Part shown: positions 18,865-27,442 of the stretch, piece after piece
Layout of the letters: each line of letters begins with the position of its first letter
Numbering within the stretch: the stretch's first letter is position 1
NCBI GenBank assembly: GCA_947373185.1
Contig: CANBWP010000007.1
Coordinates: forward strand, 37,365-101,364
From: Comamonadaceae bacterium
GTDB taxonomy: Bacteria; Pseudomonadota; Gammaproteobacteria; Burkholderiales; Burkholderiaceae_C
Length of the DNA stretch: 64,000 bases
Direction: 5' to 3'
The notes under the pieces: model-generated
Database searches by the model: none
What the model was told of the DNA's origin: nothing
Seen by the model: the letters and a program-made list of their open reading frames with translations, nothing else
Translations under genes and position numbers: made by a program

Positions 18865-21651
18865 ATGAGCGACAAGAAAACCCTGCTGTTGGTGGATGGC
18901 TCCAGCTATCTGTACCGTGCCTTCCATGCCATGCCCGATTTGCGTGCAGTTCCGGGCGACCCTGCCAGTCCTGCCACCGGCGCCATTCGCGGCATGATCA
19001 ACATGATGGAGCGTTTGCGCAAAGACATTCCTGCCGAGTATGCGGTGTGTGTGTTTGACGCCAAAGGCCCCACCTTCCGGGACGAAATTTATCCAGAGTA
19101 CAAACAAAATCGCAGCCCCATGCCCGACGATTTGCGCTCGCAAATTGAACCCATCCATGAGTTGGTGCGTTTGATGGGTTGGAAAGTGTTGGATGTGCCT
19201 GGCGTAGAGGCTGACGACGTGATTGGCACATTGGCCGCTGTGGGTTCTTCTCACGGCATCGAAGTGATTGTGTCTAGCGGCGACAAAGACTTGGCCCAGT
19301 TGGTCAACGAACACATCACCATCATCGACACCATGAACGGCAAGCGACGAGACTTGGCTGGGGTGCAAGAAGAGTTTGGTGTGCCTGCCAGCCTGATGCT
19401 GGACTACCAAATTTTGGTAGGCGACACCGTGGACAACGTGCCGGGTGTGCAAAAGGTGGGTCCTAAAACCGCCGCCAAATTGTTGCTGGAATACGGTTCG
19501 CTCGACAACTTGATGGCGCATGCTAATGAAGTGAAGGGTGTGGTGGGTGAGAACTTGCGCAAGGCCGTCGATTGGTTGCCCACCGGACGTCAGCTTTTGA
19601 AAATTCGAACCGATTGCGATTTAAACGGCTATGTGCCCGAGTTGCCATCGCTGGAAACCATTCGCTTGGGTCAGCCCAACGAGGCCGACTTGTTGGCCTT
19701 CTACGAAAAGTATGGTTTCAAAGGCTTGGTCCGAAGCCGGGGTGCTGGTGCATCTGAATCCTCCGGTGAAAGCAAGCCAAGCAAGGCTGCATTTGTGCCG
19801 CAGGATGATTTGTTCGCAGAACCCGAGCCTGTTTTGACAGTGACGGGTGACAAGCAATACGAAACCATTTTGACGTGGGACCAATTCAATGCATGGCTGC
19901 CCAAGTTGGAAGCGGCTGAATGCGTGGCCATTGACACTGAAACCACCTCTCTAGACGCCATGCGCGCCGACTTGGTGGGCATCAGCTGGAGCGTGAAGCC
20001 TGGCGAAGCAGCCTACTTGCCCCTGCGCCATGATGGCCCCGATGCACCCGCGCAATTGCCAATGAATGAGGTACTTGCCAAACTCAAAGCTTGGCTCGAA
20101 AACCCACTCAAACTCAAAGTAGGTCAGCACATTAAATATGACCGCCATGTGTTTGCCAATGTGGGCATTGAAGTGCGCGGCTATGCGCACGACACCATGC
20201 TGCAGAGTTATGTGCTGGAAGTTCACAAGCCGCACAGCTTGGCCAGTTTGGCTTTGCGACACGTGGGTCGCACGGGCATCACCTACGAAGATTTGTGTGG
20301 CAAGGGTGCGCATCAAATTTCGTTTGCACAAGTCGATGTAGAAAAAGCCTCCGAGTATTCTTGTGAAGACTCCGATCAATGCTTAGATGTGCACAGTGTG
20401 CTGTGGCCACGCATTCAAGCCGATGCCAAATTACGCGCCATCTACGACATTGAAATTGCCACCAGCGAAGCCTTGTTTCGCATTGAGCGCAATGGCGTGT
20501 TGATTGATGGCCCCACGCTGGCTGCGCAAAGCCAAGCTTTGGGTCAGCGCATCTTGCAACTCGAAACCGAAGCTTACGAAATTGCAGGTCAGCCTTTCAA
20601 CTTGAGCAGTCCAAAGCAGTTAGGCGAAATCTTTTTTGACAAACTGGGTTTGCCAGTCATTAAAAAAACCGCCACAGGTGCACGCAGTACCGATGAAGAA
20701 GTGCTGGAGAAGTTGGCCGAGGACTATCCTTTGCCCGCGCGCATTTTGGAGCACCGCAGCCTGTCCAAACTCAAAGGCACTTACACCGACAAGCTGGCGC
20801 AGATGGCCTTACCTAGAACGGGCAGGGTCCACACGCACTATGCGCAAGCCGTTGCGGTCACAGGACGTTTGTCTAGCAACGATCCCAACTTGCAAAACAT
20901 TCCCATTCGTACTGCAGAGGGTCGCAAAGTGCGCGAAGCTTTTGTGGCACCCGCCGGCAGCTTGATTGCCAGCGCCGACTATTCTCAAATTGAATTGCGC
21001 ATCATGGCGCACCTCAGTGGCGATGAAGCATTGCTCAGAGCATTTCATCAAGGTTTGGATGTGCACAAAGCCACAGCGGCTGAAGTGTTTGGTTTAACGT
21101 CAGACCAAGTGTCAAGTGAACAGCGCCGTTATGCGAAGACCATTAACTTCGGTTTGATTTACGGCATGAGCGCATTTGGTTTGGCCAAAGCCTTGAGCAT
21201 CGACAACGGGGCTGCCAAAAATTACATTGAACGTTACTTCCAGCGCTTCGCTGGTGTAAAGCGTTATATGGACGAAACGCGCGAGCAAGCCAAGTCACAA
21301 GGCTATGTCGAGACTGTGTTTGGCCGTCGTTTGTATTTGCCAGAAATTAATTCACCCAATGGCCCAAGACGCGCTGGCGCTGAACGTGCGGCCATCAATG
21401 CGCCCATGCAAGGCACAGCGGCCGATTTGATCAAGCTGTCCATGATTGCCGTCCAAGAAGGCATAGACCGTGAGCAGCGCAAAACCAAAGTGATCATGCA
21501 AGTGCACGATGAATTGGTGTTTGAAGTGCCAGAGGACGAGGTGGAATGGCTCAAAGTGGCCGTGCCGAAATGGATGGCAGATGTAGCCGTTCTCAAGGTG
21601 CCTTTGCTGGCAGAAGTGGGTGTCGGTGTGAATTGGGATCAGGCGCATTGA
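18865..21651 (+). CDS. polA: DNA polymerase I
   Basis: MSDKKTLLLVDGSSYLYRAFHA (5' nuclease), CVAIDTETTSLD (exonuclease), SADYSQIELRIMAHLS and QVHDELVFEV (polymerase). Confidence 0.97.
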   Translation: MSDKKTLLLVDGSSYLYRAFHAMPDLRAVPGDPASPATGAIRGMINMMERLRKDIPAEYAVCVFDAKGPTFRDEIYPEYKQNRSPMPDDLRSQIEPIHELVRLMGWKVLDVPGVEADDVIGTLAAVGSSHGIEVIVSSGDKDLAQLVNEHITIIDTMNGKRRDLAGVQEEFGVPASLMLDYQILVGDTVDNVPGVQKVGPKTAAKLLLEYGSLDNLMAHANEVKGVVGENLRKAVDWLPTGRQLLKIRTDCDLNGYVPELPSLETIRLGQPNEADLLAFYEKYGFKGLVRSRGAGASESSGESKPSKAAFVPQDDLFAEPEPVLTVTGDKQYETILTWDQFNAWLPKLEAAECVAIDTETTSLDAMRADLVGISWSVKPGEAAYLPLRHDGPDAPAQLPMNEVLAKLKAWLENPLKLKVGQHIKYDRHVFANVGIEVRGYAHDTMLQSYVLEVHKPHSLASLALRHVGRTGITYEDLCGKGAHQISFAQVDVEKASEYSCEDSDQCLDVHSVLWPRIQADAKLRAIYDIEIATSEALFRIERNGVLIDGPTLAAQSQALGQRILQLETEAYEIAGQPFNLSSPKQLGEIFFDKLGLPVIKKTATGARSTDEEVLEKLAEDYPLPARILEHRSLSKLKGTYTDKLAQMALPRTGRVHTHYAQAVAVTGRLSSNDPNLQNIPIRTAEGRKVREAFVAPAGSLIASADYSQIELRIMAHLSGDEALLRAFHQGLDVHKATAAEVFGLTSDQVSSEQRRYAKTINFGLIYGMSAFGLAKALSIDNGAAKNYIERYFQRFAGVKRYMDETREQAKSQGYVETVFGRRLYLPEINSPNGPRRAGAERAAINAPMQGTAADLIKLSMIAVQEGIDREQRKTKVIMQVHDELVFEVPEDEVEWLKVAVPKWMADVAVLKVPLLAEVGVGVNWDQAH

Positions 21652-21694
21652 TTCTGCAGTCAACTGGATCCAAGCAAACATTGAGTTTGAATCG

Positions 21695-22570
21695 ATGAAG
21701 AACAGCATTCAAAAATTTCAAAATGCCTTAGGTGAAGCCGATAGGCAAGTGTTGCAGTCATGCTTGAAACAAGCCATGCAGCCGCTGCCCGAAGAAGCCA
21801 TGCCTTGGTATTTGGGAGAAGCTCATTCTCCAACCGGCTACCTCACGCCAGAGCATGCCAAGGTGCTTTTGAGTTTGCGACAAGACTGGCACACAGTGCC
21901 GCATGGCCTACGCTGGGACACCCCTGAAAAAACACACGACTCTAGAAGTTTGGCGCTTGCAAATTTGGCCGCTGAGTTGCGTGACCTTGGCCATGTGACA
22001 GGCTGGCGCAATGAAAAGTTCAGCTGTTGGCCCGATGCCGTCATTTTGGACAATGGCCATCCCATAGAGCCTACAGCCACGCTGGCCGCCGCATTTGAAA
22101 TGGAACGCGCGGCGTATCGGTTCTTTGGGTTGCGTGCACATGCTGTGCATGTCAACGGATTTACCGAGGATGGTTTTTTGTGGTGTGGACGCCGCGCATT
22201 GACCAAGGCCACCGACCCCGGCATGTTGGACAACGTTGCTGCGGGAGGCTTGCCGGCGGGCGAGTCTTTGCAAACCTGTGGCGTGCGCGAAATGGCAGAA
22301 GAAGCAGGCTTATCTGAGGCGCTAGCGTTAACAGCTGTAGCCCAAGGCCAAGTGACCACTTGCCGATCAGTTCCAAGAGGATGGCACCACGAAACCCTGT
22401 GGGTTTACAACTTGTTGATGCCAGCCGATGTGCAACCGGTGAACCAAGACGGTGAGGTGGCTGAGTTCAGTTTGCTATCACCTGCGCAAGTGGTGCAGGC
22501 CATTGCATCAAAGCGCATGACGGTGGACGCTGCTTGCGTGCTGGCCCATGCGGTTTTACATGCCGATTGA
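21695..22570 (+). CDS. NUDIX hydrolase (DUF4743-like N-terminus)
   Basis: NUDIX box GGLPAGESLQTCGVREMAEEAGL. Confidence 0.85.
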   Translation: MKNSIQKFQNALGEADRQVLQSCLKQAMQPLPEEAMPWYLGEAHSPTGYLTPEHAKVLLSLRQDWHTVPHGLRWDTPEKTHDSRSLALANLAAELRDLGHVTGWRNEKFSCWPDAVILDNGHPIEPTATLAAAFEMERAAYRFFGLRAHAVHVNGFTEDGFLWCGRRALTKATDPGMLDNVAAGGLPAGESLQTCGVREMAEEAGLSEALALTAVAQGQVTTCRSVPRGWHHETLWVYNLLMPADVQPVNQDGEVAEFSLLSPAQVVQAIASKRMTVDAACVLAHAVLHAD

Positions 22571-23318
22571 CTTTGATTTTTTTGCCATGGCCGTGGTGCT
22601 ATTAGGCTACTTTGTTTTAGGCATTGCAGGATTTGGTTCAGCCCTGATCATCGTGCCATTGTTGGCCTGGAATTGGCCACTGGCATTTGTCGTGCCCTTG
22701 GTGTTGTTGATCGATGTGCCCGCCGCTGTTCTACACACGGGCTTGAATTTTCGTCAGGTGATTTGGCGCGAATTGCCATCACTCCTGCCTTCCGTTGTTC
22801 TTGGCGCTTTGGTGGGCATTGGCTTGATTCAATGGACCGATGGCGACGGTTTGCTTTTGGTCTTGGGCTTCTATGTTATTTACATCGGATGGCAAGGGTT
22901 AAAGGGCGCGGTAACTGCCATTCGATTCAAGGTCACGTCTTCTCACCCCTATGGTTTTGCAATGGGCTTGGTCGAGACGATGTTTGGCACGGCCGGGCCA
23001 TTGGTCATGTCGTGGCTGTCTAAGCGAGTTTCAGATCCATTTGTGATCAGGGCAACCATGCCGATGACCATCATTGGCTTGTCGTCCATTGCTCTTGGCA
23101 CGGTAGGTGTGTCAGGGGGCTTAAACGATTTGTCGCTTTGGCAAAATTTTGCATTTTTGCTACCATTTGCGCTAGCAGGTGTTTGGCTTGGTCACCAATT
23201 CTCCAAAAGAATTTCTGCAGCGGTACTCAGGCCTTTTATTTATGGGTTTTTGTGTCTAAGTGGTTGTGTCTTGTGCGCAAGGGCGTTTCGCGGTTTATTT
23301 TCATTCATTATCAATTAA
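22560..23318 (+). CDS. TauE/SafE family sulfite exporter-like membrane protein
   Basis: Multi-TM; GIAGFGSALIIVPLLAW signature; overlaps the end of the NUDIX gene. Confidence 0.85.
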   Translation: MPIDFDFFAMAVVLLGYFVLGIAGFGSALIIVPLLAWNWPLAFVVPLVLLIDVPAAVLHTGLNFRQVIWRELPSLLPSVVLGALVGIGLIQWTDGDGLLLVLGFYVIYIGWQGLKGAVTAIRFKVTSSHPYGFAMGLVETMFGTAGPLVMSWLSKRVSDPFVIRATMPMTIIGLSSIALGTVGVSGGLNDLSLWQNFAFLLPFALAGVWLGHQFSKRISAAVLRPFIYGFLCLSGCVLCARAFRGLFSFIIN

Positions 23319-23327
23319 GTGAGTCAG

Positions 23328-24032
23328 ATGATTCCTATTCATGTCGAATCCGCTTGGAAAGGCACTTCCGATTGCCGCTCGTGTGGCATTCGAGATTTAG
23401 TTTTGTTCGCCGATCTGAATGAAGACGATTTTGGTCTGATTCACGCACCCATCGACGACATGGCCTACCCGGTGGGTGGTTTGCTTTACTCAGAAGGTGA
23501 CAAAGCCCTGGGGGTGTTCACGCTGCGTCAAGGCATGGTCAAGTTGATTCGATCTACAGCAGACGGTCGTGAACGCATTATTCGTGTCTTGCGCGCCGGC
23601 GATGTGGTGGGTATTGAAGCATTGGCCACAGGGCATTTCGATTCAGAAGCAGTGGCTCTCAATGATGTGAAGGTATGCCGCATACCCTTAGGTGTGATGC
23701 ACAACCTTAGTACACAATCCCCCAGACTTCACAACCGCTTGATGCAGAAGTGGCAGCAGGCTTTAAAAGGCGCAGATGATTGGCTGGCCGATTTAAATTT
23801 TGGAACCGCTCGCCAACGGGTTTCTAAATTTATTCTGAAAATGCGCCATGACAATTTGCCAGATCAAAGCAGCATGTTTTCACGTGAAGACATGGGCGCC
23901 ATGATGGACCTCAAACTGGAGACTGTCAGCCGCGAAGTCAGTGGCTTGGTGCGCGAACAAGTCATAGTGCCCCTTGATAAAGCTGGGCGGCTATATCGAA
24001 TTCAAAACGCGAAAGCTTTGAATTCCGCCTGA
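23328..24032 (+). CDS. Crp/Fnr family transcriptional regulator
   Basis: cNMP-binding-like domain, HTH with LETVSREVSGL (E-x-x-S-R); N-terminal CRSCGIR. Confidence 0.9.
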   Translation: MIPIHVESAWKGTSDCRSCGIRDLVLFADLNEDDFGLIHAPIDDMAYPVGGLLYSEGDKALGVFTLRQGMVKLIRSTADGRERIIRVLRAGDVVGIEALATGHFDSEAVALNDVKVCRIPLGVMHNLSTQSPRLHNRLMQKWQQALKGADDWLADLNFGTARQRVSKFILKMRHDNLPDQSSMFSREDMGAMMDLKLETVSREVSGLVREQVIVPLDKAGRLYRIQNAKALNSA

Positions 24033-24067
24033 ATGCATCAGCGTGCAGTAAGTGGATGCACTTCTGT

Positions 24068-24196
24068 TTAGGGTTTGGGTGCACTACCCGATAAAAATAA
24101 ACGCAGAAAAAAAACGCCCATGCCGAGCATGAACATGATGCCGATAAAACTCATGAGACCATAGTCTGTGAAAAACAAGTCGTGGAACAGTTTCAT
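24068..24196 (-). CDS. Small membrane protein, DUF3149-like (42 aa)
   Basis: Manual translation MKLFHDLFFTDYGLMSFIGIMFMLGMGVFFLRLFLSGSAPKP*, preceded by GAAGGAGAAAATC; absent from the ORF track because it is below 60 aa. Confidence 0.8.
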   Translation of the reverse strand: MKLFHDLFFTDYGLMSFIGIMFMLGMGVFFLRLFLSGSAPKP

Positions 24197-24382
24197 GATT
24201 TTCTCCTTCAGTGTGTTGATGAATTAGCAAACTCAACGATTGCATCTTGACAGCGAAACAACAAGTTCAGTTTGATCTGCATTAAGTTTTGTGGAGATTT
24301 GATCCACAAAAAGTGCTGAACATACGTATACTTTGGAGGGGTATATTTAGAAGTACTTGAATTGATAGAAATGGTTCGCACA

Positions 24383-24763
24383 ATGAAAACACCACACGAC
24401 TTGGTAGCAGCCGCCAAACAAACAGTCCTTGAAGTCCCAATCGACAAAGCGCCTGCTGTGATTGCTCAAAATGACGTGTTGATCGACGTTCGTGAGGCTG
24501 AGGAGTTTCAGTCTGGCCATCTACCTGGTGCTATTCACATGTCACGCGGCATGTTGGAGTTCAAGCTTGCAGCCAATCCGCAATATCAATCGCGCGATCT
24601 CAAAATCACCCTGTATTGCAAAACCAGTGGCAGGGCTGCACTGTGTGCTCAGTCATTGAAAGAAATGGGCTATTCAAATGTAAGTTCAATCGCGGGCGGC
24701 TTTGATGCATGGCAAGCTGCAGGCTTTCATGTTGAAAAACCAGTTGCCCCATCCTTTGACTAA
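24383..24763 (+). CDS. Rhodanese-like domain protein
   Basis: VLIDVREAEEFQSGHLPGAIHMSRG; LYCKTSGRAALCAQSLKEMGY (active Cys loop). Confidence 0.9.
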   Translation: MKTPHDLVAAAKQTVLEVPIDKAPAVIAQNDVLIDVREAEEFQSGHLPGAIHMSRGMLEFKLAANPQYQSRDLKITLYCKTSGRAALCAQSLKEMGYSNVSSIAGGFDAWQAAGFHVEKPVAPSFD

Positions 24764-24786
24764 GACTTGCTAGAAAGACTGATCTC

Positions 24787-25131
24787 ATGAGTACCTTTGA
24801 GCACGCTGAGCTGATTCAAAACATCAATGAAAGCCTCACACCTTTTCGTAAATCTCAGCCCGATGCCATGCAAGGCTTTGGGCAATTGGCACGCAGTGCC
24901 ATGGCTGAAGGTGAAGTCAGTACCAAGCACAAAGAATTGATTGCTTTGGCGATTGGTATCACGCAGCATTGCTCTGGCTGCATCGGCTTTCATGTGAAAG
25001 CACTTTTGAAGTTGAGTTGTACACGCCAGGAGCTTGAAGAGATGTTGGCCGTTTGCGTCTACATGGGCGGTGGCCCTGCATTGATGTACGCTGCAGAAGC
25101 GCTCAAAGCTTGGGATTCTTTGGCCAGTTAA
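24787..25131 (+). CDS. Carboxymuconolactone decarboxylase / AhpD-like protein
   Basis: CSGCIGFHVKALLK CxxC-xxx-H motif. Confidence 0.88.
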   Translation: MSTFEHAELIQNINESLTPFRKSQPDAMQGFGQLARSAMAEGEVSTKHKELIALAIGITQHCSGCIGFHVKALLKLSCTRQELEEMLAVCVYMGGGPALMYAAEALKAWDSLAS

Positions 25132-25157
25132 GTAACTCTATTGAGTGCAATGCATCA

Positions 25158-25355
25158 CTAAGATGAGTTGCAACTGTTGGTTTGATATTTTTTTTGATAG
25201 CCATTCAAAATTTTTTTGATGGCTTTGAGTGGCAAATTCCGGATCCACATAGGTAAAAAGCCCTGAGTCTTAAATGCAAAAAGGGCAGACCATTTGGTCA
25301 GGGGGCGAATCCAGGCAGTCTCTTGAAGAAACTCTTTTTGCTGCTCACTGTTCAT
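25158..25355 (-). CDS. Small hypothetical protein, 65 aa
   Basis: ATGA start/stop overlap with the upstream methyltransferase gene (25352-25355). Confidence 0.45.
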   Translation of the reverse strand: MNSEQQKEFLQETAWIRPLTKWSALFAFKTQGFLPMWIRNLPLKAIKKILNGYQKKYQTNSCNSS

Positions 25356-25984
25356 GGCTTTTGCCCAATATAACCCACCAGTGCCGACATGCCACTGTGC
25401 CCTGGACCTTCGTCGACCACTACAGTGTAGGTCTGAAGATCGATGATTTTGTAGCCTTTGAATGCGCTCAGCAGCAGTTCTTCGTCGTACAGGTTTTCGA
25501 GAATGCCAGGCCCACCTGTTTTGTATTGCATCTGGTCTTTGCCATAACCTTGAATGATCAAAGTGCCACCGGGTTTAAGTGCAAAGTTCAATTTTTCAAA
25601 TATTTTTGTGCGAGCTTCTGGATCGGCAAATTGAAAAAAGATGCCTGCAATGGTGTCGTATTGGTTGGCTGGCCAATCAAAACTTTGCCAGTCGCTGCAA
25701 TGAAAGTGGACCGCTACCTGATGTTTTGCTGCCAATTGCTTAGCTTTTGCAATGGCAATGGGTGAGAAGTCGAATGCGTCAACCTCAAAACCTTGCGAGG
25801 CAAGCCAAACGCTGTTACGGCCTTCACCATCGGCAATGCACAAGGCCTTGCCTCTTTGAAGCAAGGGTGTTTTGTCAGCCAAGTACTGATTGGGTTTTTC
25901 ACCAAAAAGGTAATCGTCCGAGGAGAAGCGTTCATTCCAACGTGCTAATGGGTTAGAAAATTGAGTCATGCCAGGTTGCTCCAA
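25352..25984 (-). CDS. Class I SAM-dependent methyltransferase (TehB/thiopurine MT-like)
   Basis: ALCIADGEGRNSVWLASQGFEVDAFDFSPIAIAKAKQLA. Confidence 0.85.
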   Translation of the reverse strand: MEQPGMTQFSNPLARWNERFSSDDYLFGEKPNQYLADKTPLLQRGKALCIADGEGRNSVWLASQGFEVDAFDFSPIAIAKAKQLAAKHQVAVHFHCSDWQSFDWPANQYDTIAGIFFQFADPEARTKIFEKLNFALKPGGTLIIQGYGKDQMQYKTGGPGILENLYDEELLLSAFKGYKIIDLQTYTVVVDEGPGHSGMSALVGYIGQKP

Positions 25985-26316
25985 TTGCCTATGTTATGAA
26001 CTTGGCGGTATCCGTTTTTGAGCAGCAGAAGTTTAGCCATGCCGCTCCGGGTGCCGCTGGCACAGCACACCACCACTGGCTTGTCTTTGGGTATTTCATT
26101 CAATCGGCTGCTTAATTCAGACAGAGGGATGTTGACAGTGCCCGCTGCATTGGCATTGGCAAACTCGCCTACGGAGCGAACATCGACAAGTGTGGCGCCT
26201 GCACTCTTCAGAACTGGAAGCTCTGACTTCACTTGTTTGGCGCGCCACCATTTGTAAGTCCACCACAGAATTAAGAGTACAAACGGCCAATACTCTTTGA
26301 TCAATTGTTGCATCAA
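25966..26316 (-). CDS. Membrane-anchored rhodanese-like protein
   Basis: N-terminal TM helix; TLVDVRSVGEFANANAAGTVNIPLSEL; VVCCASGTRS. Confidence 0.88.
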   Translation of the reverse strand: MMQQLIKEYWPFVLLILWWTYKWWRAKQVKSELPVLKSAGATLVDVRSVGEFANANAAGTVNIPLSELSSRLNEIPKDKPVVVCCASGTRSGMAKLLLLKNGYRQVHNIGNWSNLA

Positions 26317-26388
26317 TTACTTTCTAACTTATACGCAATTCGTTGTGACTCATTCAATCTGTCAGCAGCCGATATGTGACCATTCTGT

Positions 26389-27429
26389 TTAGAAAGCTTC
26401 TTTTTCAGCTTCTAAATAAGCAAGGCTGGTGTATTTGCCAATGTTGTTCTCAAAGCCCTGCATGTCGGCGGCACGTTTTTTCACGCGGGGGTCATTGAGA
26501 ACCATCTGTTTGGCTTCAGCATCTGACTTGCCATCTTTGACAGCCTGCAAGCAGGGCTCCCAAATGCCCGCCAAAAACTGACCATAGGTCTCGAGTAAAT
26601 TTTTGGCTGGTTGGCCATGACCCGGCAGCCACAATTGCTGGCCTGCGTTGTCGTTGAGCGCTTTGAAATACTTGAAGGTGCCAGGGTAGGAGCCGTCGTC
26701 GATGTTGGCAATGCGGTTTGCCATGGCAATGTCGCCCACGCTGGTCACTTTGTCTTGAACCACTTCAACACATAAGTCGGCATCGGTGTGGGCGCGTCCA
26801 TAGTGATGCATGACCAAATCGACGTCGCCAAATTTGAACTTTTGGCCGTGTGTGACCACCTTGTTGGGCGGAACAGCCTTGGTGCCCGCCGAAGATTGAT
26901 TGGTCCAACGCTCCATCAAAATACGCCAAGTATTGCCTTCGATGCCCTTGATGGTTTCTTGTGTTTTGGCCAGTGCGTAAATGGGCAATTGTGCGCCGTA
27001 CTCTTCGGCAAACGCGTGGTTGCCAAGCCAATGATCGCCATGGAAATGGCTGTTGAACACGGCAACCACTGGCAAAGGCGTGACTTTTTTGATCATGCGA
27101 ATGGCCATCTGGCCAATTTGCAAAGAGCTGCCGGAATCCAAAATGATGACGCCCGCTGTGGTGACCACAAAGGTGACGTTGGACATCATGCCGCGATTCT
27201 CGGGCGTGGGAAACCCATCGGGTGCAAAGATCATCCACACATGCTTTGACAGTTGGATGGGCGGAATGTCTTTAACAGGTGGTCCCACCAAAAAGTCTTG
27301 CACATCGGCCGCAAAAGTTTGCAGCTCTGGCCACATGCCCACCAGCGCCGCGCCGATGGCGGATGCCCCCAAAAAAGTGCGACGCGGTAAGACCGGCGTT
27401 GCGTGCTGTTTCGTTTTGAAGTGGGTCAT
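26389..27429 (-). CDS. MBL-fold metallo-hydrolase, SoxH-like
   Basis: NSHFHGDHWLGNHAF metallo-beta-lactamase motif; secretion signal; directly downstream of soxB. Confidence 0.85.
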   Translation of the reverse strand: MTHFKTKQHATPVLPRRTFLGASAIGAALVGMWPELQTFAADVQDFLVGPPVKDIPPIQLSKHVWMIFAPDGFPTPENRGMMSNVTFVVTTAGVIILDSGSSLQIGQMAIRMIKKVTPLPVVAVFNSHFHGDHWLGNHAFAEEYGAQLPIYALAKTQETIKGIEGNTWRILMERWTNQSSAGTKAVPPNKVVTHGQKFKFGDVDLVMHHYGRAHTDADLCVEVVQDKVTSVGDIAMANRIANIDDGSYPGTFKYFKALNDNAGQQLWLPGHGQPAKNLLETYGQFLAGIWEPCLQAVKDGKSDAEAKQMVLNDPRVKKRAADMQGFENNIGKYTSLAYLEAEKEAF

Positions 27430-27442
27430 GCGAAGACTCCTG

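Noticed and set aside
18634-19521. 295-aa minus-strand ORF overlapping thrB and polA
   Set aside because: Overlaps two recognised genes in another frame/strand; no family resemblance.
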